DNA of 35,398 bases from an uncultured Alphaproteobacteria bacterium (GTDB taxonomy: Bacteria > Pseudomonadota > Alphaproteobacteria > UBA7879 > VGCX01). The DNA lies in NCBI GenBank assembly GCA_913061155.1, contig CAJXSI010000011.1, positions 1-35,398 on the forward strand. Direction: 5' to 3'. Shown here piece by piece: positions 9,755 through 17,250 of the stretch (within the stretch, counting starts at the first letter, position 1; each line of letters begins with the position of its first letter). The notes below the pieces were generated by a model, which worked only from the letters and a program-made list of their open reading frames with translations, was not told where the DNA came from and ran no database searches. Position numbers and translations under genes: made by a program.

Positions 9755-9886
9755 GGGCTTGTTTGACGATAAGTTTTTTTGAGACGGGTTTTAAGAAAAG
9801 TAAGAAGCACGTACAAACAAAGTGCACAAGCATCAGAAATAATTTTTGGCCAAAAATCGTCTCAAAAAAACCCTTGCAACAGCCCC
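9755..9886. repeat. Candidate MITE / IS remnant (~130 bp) with imperfect terminal inverted repeats
   Basis: Left GGGCTTGTTTGACGATAAGTTTTTTTGAGACG (9755-9786) vs reverse complement of right end GGGGCTGTTGCAAGGGTTTTTTTGAGACG (9858-9886); 14-nt exact GTTTTTTTGAGACG apart from the first base context, ends resemble GGGCTGTTGCAA-type IS termini. Confidence 0.45.
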
Positions 9887-9905
9887 ATAATAATAGGGGA
9901 CGACA

Positions 9906-10718
9906 GTGGCAAAAACACATTCAAAACAAAATTTAAGTCTTAAAAATATACCAGTAAATTTCTTGGCTGGTGTCTTGGTTGTTATTTTATTGGGTCTATC
10001 CATCTTGCTTGTAGATCGATTGTTTCTGGATGGCATTTTAACAGGAAAATCCAGCAACATGCCTAAGGTAAAAATACTTATGAGCCAACTTCAATCACAG
10101 CGACATAAAAATGCCCGCCTTGAAGAAGAATTGCGTTTGATGACCGTTGAAATGCAAAAAATGTATAGGGAAAGTGAAGAAGGCAGGCCTGTCCAAATTG
10201 AAACCACGGACACAATGATTGTTAATCAAGTCCCTGCCGCAATGCAAAAAGAATTAAATGAACTTAGAAAGGCCAATGCGTTTTTTGAAACCTTGCGCCA
10301 AACATTGGTGGATAATCCGGATATCATGATGGAGGATGGTAAATTTATTTTCAAAGATGAAGTCTTTTTCCAAAGTGCTTCGACTGTTTTAACAAAGTCT
10401 GCCAAAGAAAAATTGGATAAAATTGCCAACACCATTAAACAAGTCGCGGCTGAATTACCTGATGATACCCCGTGGATTATTAAGGTTGAAGGGCATGCCG
10501 ACCAACGTAAATTAAAACGCAAAAAGCCTTATTCTTCCAATTGGATTTTATCGTCAGCCCGGGCCATCAGTATTGTTCAGTACTTTATCTCCAAGGGCAT
10601 CAGTGCAGATCATCTTTATGCTGCGGGCTTCAGCCATCACCAACCGGATGAAACGGGTAATAGCCCAAAAACTTGGAAAGAAAACCGCAAATCTGTTATT
10701 GCCTTTGATCGGAAGTGA
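9906..10718 (+). CDS. OmpA/MotB-type peptidoglycan-binding membrane protein
   Basis: Single N-terminal TM (FLAGVLVVILLGLSILLV), coiled coil, C-terminal OmpA-like domain (VEGHADQRKL...SSARAISIVQYFISKGISADHLYAAGFS). Confidence 0.8.
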   Translation: MAKTHSKQNLSLKNIPVNFLAGVLVVILLGLSILLVDRLFLDGILTGKSSNMPKVKILMSQLQSQRHKNARLEEELRLMTVEMQKMYRESEEGRPVQIETTDTMIVNQVPAAMQKELNELRKANAFFETLRQTLVDNPDIMMEDGKFIFKDEVFFQSASTVLTKSAKEKLDKIANTIKQVAAELPDDTPWIIKVEGHADQRKLKRKKPYSSNWILSSARAISIVQYFISKGISADHLYAAGFSHHQPDETGNSPKTWKENRKSVIAFDRK

Positions 10719-10809
10719 TTAATTATTTTTCTTGATCAAAGACCAAACGTAAGACGATAAATCCCTTGGGTTAATAAAGGCCATGAATTTGTGGCAATAT
10801 TTTCCAATC

Positions 10810-11916
10810 TTAAAAATTATAATCGGTTTTAAGGTTCTTAATTTGCCTATGACGATCCAAGGCCAGTTCAATTAATTTGGTGATTAATTCTTTATAGGGA
10901 ATGCCCGTTAACGCCCAAAGGCGCGGGTACATACTGATATTTGTAAAGCCTGGGATTGTGTTGATTTCATTAAAAATGAACTGGCCATCTGGTTGCAAGA
11001 AAAAGTCCACCCGGGATAACCCTTCACACTCCAAAATCTTAAATATTTCAACGGCCAGATCTTGAACTTCTTTAATTTTTTCTGCGGGTAAATCAGCCGG
11101 GGCTTCCAACTTTGCCCCCTTTTCATCCATATACTTGGATTCATAGGAATAAAAACCATCTTGGGGAATGATTTCCCCTGGAACGGATGCTTTGGGATTT
11201 TCATTTCCCAATACGGCAACTTCAATTTCCCGTCCAGCAATGCCCTTTTCCACAATAATTTTACGATCAAATTTTACAGCCAAATCAACAGCTTGCTGAA
11301 GTTCTGATTTATTCGATGCTTTGGATATTCCAACAGATGACCCCATGTTTGCTGGTTTCACAAACAACGGATATCCAAGCTTATTTCCAACTTCTGAAAC
11401 CAAGTCTGGGGTTATTTCATGCTTATGGATTGTGGCAAAAGGGGCAATTTCTATACCTGATGCCAGGGCCAATCTTTTTGTAACATCTTTATCCATACCA
11501 ACGGCTGACCCTAAAACATTTGGCCCAACAAAAGCAACATCCATTAAACGCATTAACCCTTGGACGGTTCCATCTTCCCCCAGTGGCCCATGCAAAATTG
11601 GAAAGATAACATCCAGATTTTCGATACTTTTATCAACAGCCTCAGTATGGATAAAATTTTCATTATGACCGCCGGGTTGCAGCGCAATTTTTTGGCCAGC
11701 CGTTTTATTCAGTTTTATCGTTTTTGGATTATGCGCATTTAATAAAAATTCTGATTCTTGATTCAGATGCCAGCGCCCTGTTTTATCAATCGCAATTAAA
11801 ACGGGGTTAAATTTTTCCCGGTCAATGGATTCAATTACATTTTTTGCGGATTGCAAAGATACTTCGTGTTCTGCGGATTGCCCACCGAATAAAATACCGA
11901 CTTGAATTTTTTTCAT
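10810..11916 (-). CDS. ddl: D-alanine--D-alanine ligase
   Basis: KIQVGILFGGQSAEHEVSLQSAKNV, HGPLGEDGTVQG, KPANMGSSVGISK, FNEINTIPGFTNISMYP. Confidence 0.97.
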   Translation of the reverse strand: MKKIQVGILFGGQSAEHEVSLQSAKNVIESIDREKFNPVLIAIDKTGRWHLNQESEFLLNAHNPKTIKLNKTAGQKIALQPGGHNENFIHTEAVDKSIENLDVIFPILHGPLGEDGTVQGLMRLMDVAFVGPNVLGSAVGMDKDVTKRLALASGIEIAPFATIHKHEITPDLVSEVGNKLGYPLFVKPANMGSSVGISKASNKSELQQAVDLAVKFDRKIIVEKGIAGREIEVAVLGNENPKASVPGEIIPQDGFYSYESKYMDEKGAKLEAPADLPAEKIKEVQDLAVEIFKILECEGLSRVDFFLQPDGQFIFNEINTIPGFTNISMYPRLWALTGIPYKELITKLIELALDRHRQIKNLKTDYNF

Positions 11917-11969
11917 TATAATTCCCTTAAATAACTTAAGCTAATAATATACGATATTTATTTGGGCTG

Positions 11970-13352
11970 CTAGGTTGATCTGATTTTTATTTCTTTCCAC
12001 TTTCCGCTGCGGTAACGCAAGTAAAAGAAAATTAAATTCATAAATCCATAAAAGGCCGTTAATTGCCAAACGATATGGGCCTCGCGTTTAAATATAACAA
12101 TATAAATATAGATCGGAAGAACGGCAAATAACCAGGCGCCAGCGGCACTAATTAACATAACAAATTTGGTATCGCCTGCCGCTGTTAAAATACCTGCAAT
12201 AATCCAAATTAAACCATCCAAAACCAAATAAACCCAGACCCAAATAAAGGCCATTTCAATTTCTTTTATGATTATTTTGCTTGTAACCCCCATGACCTCG
12301 TCTGATAAAAACCCTTGGATCAGAAGGTTTGGCATAAATATTAAAAAGATCGCAAAAACAGCTGAAACAACCAAGTGAAACTGAATAGCCTTTTTAAAAA
12401 CTTCCCCAATTTTTCCATATTTCTGTTCCCCGATTGCGTTGGAACATAGGGCCATAACCCCCCGCTGTAATCCATCAACAAAAAAGGCTAGGAAAATAAA
12501 AACAGTTTGGCCAATTTGCAGGACGGTCACATAATCTGCACTAACCCATCCCATGAAAATAAAAATCACGTACCAAGCTGTTAATTCCAAGGTATGCGAG
12601 ATGGAACTTGGTGTCCCAATGCGCAAGCAATCCTTAAAAATTCCTTTATTAAATTTATACTGCCACGTTTTAAAACTATTCTTATACTTGGGCGCCAAGA
12701 AAACAGAAAATATAATAATAACTTGGATAAATTCGCCTATGGCTGTGGCGATTCCTGCCCCTGCTGCCCCCATTGATGGGATCCAATCGTCAATACCAAA
12801 AACCAAAACAATATCTAAGATAAGATTGATAGCATTTCCAATAACAACGGCGGTTGTTACCAAATATACTTTTCCGCGGCCAACAAAAAACCCTGCCAAG
12901 GCCCCATGTAGTGGAATAAGAAAAGCGGTATGCATAAGGATTTTAAAATAACCCAGACCTTCGGCGTGAAAGGGTTGTGCCAAAATATTATCTGCAAAAA
13001 ACAAGGTGATTATTGAAAACAAGACACCCGTCATAAGACTGAACCAAATCATTTGCCAAACAGGGGCGCCAATATCTTGATATTTTTTGGCCCCATTAGC
13101 CTGGCCAACGAAGACTTCGGAAATCGATGCAATACCAAAGGCGCCAAAAGCAAAGGTAAAGACGGCTGTTCCCGCAGCCGCAATGGCATTCATGGCATCA
13201 AGTGAATAATGCCCTAAAATAATACGATCCAGAAACAGCATAAGGTTACCCGACAATGCTGTAATGATCATAGGAAGGGAAATACTAATAAGTTCTTTTA
13301 AACTGCCAGGCGCATATTTTGTTAGCCCACCAGCTTTAACCAGCTTAGTCAT
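11970..13352 (-). CDS. MATE family efflux transporter
   Basis: ISLPMIITALSGNLMLFLDRIILGHYSLDAMNA and repeated 12-TM MATE pattern. Confidence 0.9.
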   Translation of the reverse strand: MTKLVKAGGLTKYAPGSLKELISISLPMIITALSGNLMLFLDRIILGHYSLDAMNAIAAAGTAVFTFAFGAFGIASISEVFVGQANGAKKYQDIGAPVWQMIWFSLMTGVLFSIITLFFADNILAQPFHAEGLGYFKILMHTAFLIPLHGALAGFFVGRGKVYLVTTAVVIGNAINLILDIVLVFGIDDWIPSMGAAGAGIATAIGEFIQVIIIFSVFLAPKYKNSFKTWQYKFNKGIFKDCLRIGTPSSISHTLELTAWYVIFIFMGWVSADYVTVLQIGQTVFIFLAFFVDGLQRGVMALCSNAIGEQKYGKIGEVFKKAIQFHLVVSAVFAIFLIFMPNLLIQGFLSDEVMGVTSKIIIKEIEMAFIWVWVYLVLDGLIWIIAGILTAAGDTKFVMLISAAGAWLFAVLPIYIYIVIFKREAHIVWQLTAFYGFMNLIFFYLRYRSGKWKEIKIRST

Positions 13353-13353
13353 A

Positions 13354-13449
13354 TTAAATCTCTGTCAAACCATAAAAAGTTATAGAATTGGAACAATAGG
13401 AATGTTTATTACTATCGTCATTTGAATCTGATTTTGAACTTGTTTTCAT
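13354..13449 (-). CDS. Candidate 31-aa micro-ORF / leader peptide coupled to the MATE gene
   Basis: Own translation: MKTSSKSDSNDDSNKHSYCSNSITFYGLTEI*; GAGGAT Shine-Dalgarno-like sequence just upstream; stop codon 1 nt from the MATE ATG. Confidence 0.4.
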   Translation of the reverse strand: MKTSSKSDSNDDSNKHSYCSNSITFYGLTEI

Positions 13450-13518
13450 TGAATCCTCGCGAATGAATTGTACGACGGTTTTTTTATATTGTCTAGGAAA
13501 TTTAGGCCCCCCTATCCT

Positions 13519-14607
13519 TTAAACTGAAACAACCATCATTAAACCAATATAGTCATGGGTATGGATATAAAACTGCCCCTGACGCGAGGGACCATGGGAA
13601 TAATCCACTAAGAATTTCAAAGTTCGACCATACCAAACAGGGTTTTCAAATTGAATACCCCCCCTGACATTTGTCGTTGCTTTGTACTTATTTTCCTGCC
13701 AACTATGAAGGTGAAGGCCCCCAATAAATCGGGCTGTTTTAAAAATAAATGTTTCTTGGCCTTCGTAATCAACACCAACTGTAAAGGAAAAAGGTTTTAT
13801 GGAACTGGGGTCTTTGTGAACCATATAATCCAAACCAATATAAGGACGAAATTGCCCCAATTGAATAGAGGTTACCCAATTCAATGACTCGTAACTTAAG
13901 TTAATCCGATTAATCGAAGAATTACTGATAAGGTATTCATCCCCCACATGCGAACTTAGGTGGTAAAAAGAGAAAAAGTTACCCCAGTTTTTATATTGAT
14001 AAGTATAATTGACCCCCACCATATAATCAGAATTAATTAAACGCGTTGGGGTGGATCCCATATCCAAAGCACCAAATAAACCTGCCTGCAAACCAACTTC
14101 CCAAGCGTAACTATCATTTTGGCGACGATATAAAGCAAGGTTTTCCCCAAAGGATAATCCAAAGATACTGCGGCCATAATTATTGTTGTTATGATACTGA
14201 TACGCCGCTGAAAAGGCAGGCCATCTTGGGTCTGCAATAGGGGCTTGGAATAAGGCCCCATTGGGAAGAATTTCATTCATAGAAACTTTCCTTTTTCTGG
14301 CAGGCTGTGCCTTATCTTCTGCTTTAGGTTTTACAAAAATTTCTGTGGTGTCAACAAATTGCAAGGCATCCAGGCGGTTTTGTAACAGGTTTTTTTCTTC
14401 TTCCACGGGAATATCACTATGCACAATAATTTTTAATGATTTATTTTTGTGATCAAAGTGTACACTGGTACTTGTTTCAGGAAAGTAATTATCAATAATG
14501 GCTTGCGCATATCCTTCCGTATATTCATTGGATTTTGCCTTAGACAAGTTTGTAAAGACCACGCATAAAAATACGATTGACAGTAAATAACCCTTATTAA
14601 TTTTCAT
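13519..14607 (-). CDS. DUF1207-like predicted secreted/outer-membrane protein
   Basis: Signal peptide; LPNGALFQAPIADPRWPAFSAAYQ, INSDYMVGVNYTYQ..FYHLSSHVGDEYL..NRINLSYE, resembling DUF1207. Confidence 0.6.
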   Translation of the reverse strand: MKINKGYLLSIVFLCVVFTNLSKAKSNEYTEGYAQAIIDNYFPETSTSVHFDHKNKSLKIIVHSDIPVEEEKNLLQNRLDALQFVDTTEIFVKPKAEDKAQPARKRKVSMNEILPNGALFQAPIADPRWPAFSAAYQYHNNNNYGRSIFGLSFGENLALYRRQNDSYAWEVGLQAGLFGALDMGSTPTRLINSDYMVGVNYTYQYKNWGNFFSFYHLSSHVGDEYLISNSSINRINLSYESLNWVTSIQLGQFRPYIGLDYMVHKDPSSIKPFSFTVGVDYEGQETFIFKTARFIGGLHLHSWQENKYKATTNVRGGIQFENPVWYGRTLKFLVDYSHGPSRQGQFYIHTHDYIGLMMVVSV

Positions 14608-14710
14608 AAATTTTTCCTATTTTCTTAAAGTATTCTAGGTTAATTCTGATCAAAAACAAGTTTTATTACATTAACTTTGTCTTGTTCATTTTTTTTTGTA
14701 TAGTATCTTT

Positions 14711-15406
14711 ATGACGCATTCTTTTACTTTTAATGATAAAAAAATTCCGATTTTGGTCCAACCCCATCAAAGATCCAAGTCATTTCGCATGCGATATGAC
14801 GAAATTAATGAAACGTTAAAAGTAACAACTCCTATCTTTTACCGAAAAAAAACTTTGGATAATTTTTTAAAGGAATGCCATCCCTGGATTATAAAGCAAC
14901 TTGTTCGGTCACATGATAATTGGGTTATTGACCTATCGAAATACTTCAAAGTTTTTGATCAAGATTACAAAATTGAATTGGCCCCTATGAAGAAAAAGGG
15001 CCTGTGGGAAAATGGAAATATTTTGGAGCTTGGGGGGCAAAGTCCAGATATCAAAGCCTATTTAGAAAAGTGGATAAAACAAAAAGCACATTCATATTTT
15101 TCAGAAAAATCAAATGGTTATGGCGAAATGATCCACAAGTCATTTTCCAAGGTTTCCATCAGGGATTCCAAAACCCGGTGGGGAAGTTGCTCCAGCACAG
15201 GGACCCTTTCTTACAGCTGGCGGCTGGCGTTTGCCCCCGAAGAAGTGGCCAATTATCTGTGTGTGCATGAAGTTTGCCACTTAAAAGAAATGAACCACAG
15301 CCCAAGGTTTTGGAAACTGGTGGAATCTTTGTGTCCTGATTACAAAGACCACAAAAACTGGCTTCGTAAAGATGGCAAACACCTTCAAAAGTTACAGTTT
15401 AAATAA
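14711..15406 (+). CDS. YgjP-like metallopeptidase (DUF45, M48-like)
   Basis: SKTRWGSCSSTGTLSYSWRLAFAPEEVANYLCVHEVCHLKEMNHSPRFW (HExxH-type zinc site). Confidence 0.9.
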   Translation: MTHSFTFNDKKIPILVQPHQRSKSFRMRYDEINETLKVTTPIFYRKKTLDNFLKECHPWIIKQLVRSHDNWVIDLSKYFKVFDQDYKIELAPMKKKGLWENGNILELGGQSPDIKAYLEKWIKQKAHSYFSEKSNGYGEMIHKSFSKVSIRDSKTRWGSCSSTGTLSYSWRLAFAPEEVANYLCVHEVCHLKEMNHSPRFWKLVESLCPDYKDHKNWLRKDGKHLQKLQFK

Positions 15407-15518
15407 AGGGGCTGAAACCTACCATAATAATAGGGAAATAATTTATTTTTTTATATAAGTTTTTTTATTTTTTTAGTAGTCTAAAGCAATTCATTCTTTA
15501 AAAACAAACAGAGGCTCT

Positions 15519-16994
15519 ATGAAAATATTATCTAAGTTTTTTTTATTTACTATAGTTATCTCAATAAGCACCTTAAACGAAGTTGGCGCAGCAGCTGCAG
15601 CTGCTGCAGGAGATGATTTTTATCCTGAAATATTGAATCCTGAGACAACACCTAAATGGATGGTTCCTGTTGGCTACTATGATGAAGATGCGGCTTATAA
15701 GCTAAGCTTAAGATATAAAGCTGAAATTTCAGTAGAAAACATTACCATGGAAATTAAACCTTACTTTCCTGATTTTTTTACTAAAAGAATAGTTGATGAA
15801 GTTGCATCAGACCTTGCTTCTCTTGATATGGGTGATATAGAAATTACAACAGCAGATAGAAGTTGGCGTTTAGCCGATTACAAAAAACAATTTTTCTTAA
15901 TAGGGGGCTATTTTTATAAACAAAGAACTATCTCTTCCGCTTATAGAAAAATTTCACAAAAATGGCTACATCGATCTGCTTTACTTAATAATTATAATGC
16001 TCAATTTCTCTTAGGGATTTTATGGCTTGAGGAAGCAGTTGAAAAAAGCATACCAAGTTCTTTTTATTATTTGTCATACTTATATGAGCGTGGAATTGGT
16101 TTTGAAAAAGATGCAGCCTATGCAAGAAATTTAAGAGAACGATCTTTAGAATCAGAGTTTCCCTTAGCTTTGTTACATGAGGGAAAGGCACATACATTAG
16201 ATTGGTATGATGAAATGGGGGGGAGCGATCCAAACCAAGGTCTTTCGTATCTTGAAAAAGCAGAAAGTATGGGGCTTAGAGAAGCCACGTATTACAGGGG
16301 AAGATTTCTTGCAATTGGCGAAGGTAATGGGCCAATTCTTAGGCAAATGGCCCGGCTTGGAGATTTAACTTTAGAATACGAGGGTGAAGAGGAGGATCCA
16401 AGCAAAAAAGTATTTATGATTCACCCTGAGACAGGAAAAAGAGAAGAAATAACAGAACACTATAATGACCATATAGTAAAAGAAGATAGAACCTTGTCTT
16501 TGGCATTATTAAGAGCTAGCGCTGCAGATGGTATGTGGGATGCTGCTGAATTTATTAAAAAAGCTTTTCCAAAAGAGGATACTAGTGAATATAGATTTTT
16601 CTTGCCAGGAATAGATATAGAAGATTTACCTCCTTCAACTACAAACTTTATAGATTTCTCAGCCCACTTTACAAAAGGGTGGGAAATAGAAAAATTAGAG
16701 GATCTTTTGCCTCATGTATTAGATAAATTATTTTACGCTTATAGCCAATATAAAGAAGAAAAACTTGAAGAAATACAAAGAAATCAGGAAAGATCTCGCG
16801 AAGATGAATTTTTGGGAAGGATAGAGGAAACAATAGGATTTCTGTTGGCAGAACAAAAAAAATCTAAAGAAAGAGCGGAAGTGTTTGACCAAGGCAAAGC
16901 CTATAGCCAACTTGTTTCTATTAGAACGCAAGCTAAAGAAAAAGAAATGCTAAAGAGATATAAGTCTATTCTGGATCTAGACGCGACCGTTTAA
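15519..16994 (+). CDS. Secreted Sel1/TPR-like repeat protein of unknown function
   Basis: Signal peptide MKILSKFFLFTIVISISTLNEVGAAAAAAAG; helical Sel1-like segments (AQFLLGILWLEEAV..SFYYLSYLYERGIGFEKDAAYARNLRERS). Confidence 0.55.
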   Translation: MKILSKFFLFTIVISISTLNEVGAAAAAAAGDDFYPEILNPETTPKWMVPVGYYDEDAAYKLSLRYKAEISVENITMEIKPYFPDFFTKRIVDEVASDLASLDMGDIEITTADRSWRLADYKKQFFLIGGYFYKQRTISSAYRKISQKWLHRSALLNNYNAQFLLGILWLEEAVEKSIPSSFYYLSYLYERGIGFEKDAAYARNLRERSLESEFPLALLHEGKAHTLDWYDEMGGSDPNQGLSYLEKAESMGLREATYYRGRFLAIGEGNGPILRQMARLGDLTLEYEGEEEDPSKKVFMIHPETGKREEITEHYNDHIVKEDRTLSLALLRASAADGMWDAAEFIKKAFPKEDTSEYRFFLPGIDIEDLPPSTTNFIDFSAHFTKGWEIEKLEDLLPHVLDKLFYAYSQYKEEKLEEIQRNQERSREDEFLGRIEETIGFLLAEQKKSKERAEVFDQGKAYSQLVSIRTQAKEKEMLKRYKSILDLDATV

Positions 16995-17060
16995 ATTTAT
17001 TTAAAGTATTGTCTCTTGATTGGTCATACAATATTAAACACAGAATATTTTTTATAAAGC

Positions 17061-17184
17061 CGGCGTAAAACCATGGGGTTTACCCCATGGATGTAGTTAA
17101 GACCCTATATTTAGGGGGGCAAGCGTAGCTTGTACTCGAGTGAAACCCGACGTGATACCACGGGGCTGCCCCGTGGGGGTTCAC
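17061..17184. repeat. Multi-hairpin element resembling IS200/IS605-type (PATE-like, omega/reRNA-like) termini
   Basis: Perfect hairpins CCATGGGG-TTTA-CCCCATGG (17071-17090) and CCACGGGG-CTG-CCCCGTGG (17158-17176), enclosed by GTGAAACCC (17140-17148)/GGGTTCAC (17177-17184) pairing; smaller stems between. Confidence 0.5.
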
Positions 17185-17250
17185 ATACTGCAGAGTTTAG
17201 TACAGTTTAATTTTAATAACTTGGGTTAAAAAACGTCTTTCAATAATTGC

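Noticed and set aside
9723-10060. Minus-strand 65- and 75-aa ORFs
   Set aside because: Overlap the candidate MITE and the OmpA-like gene start, no domain
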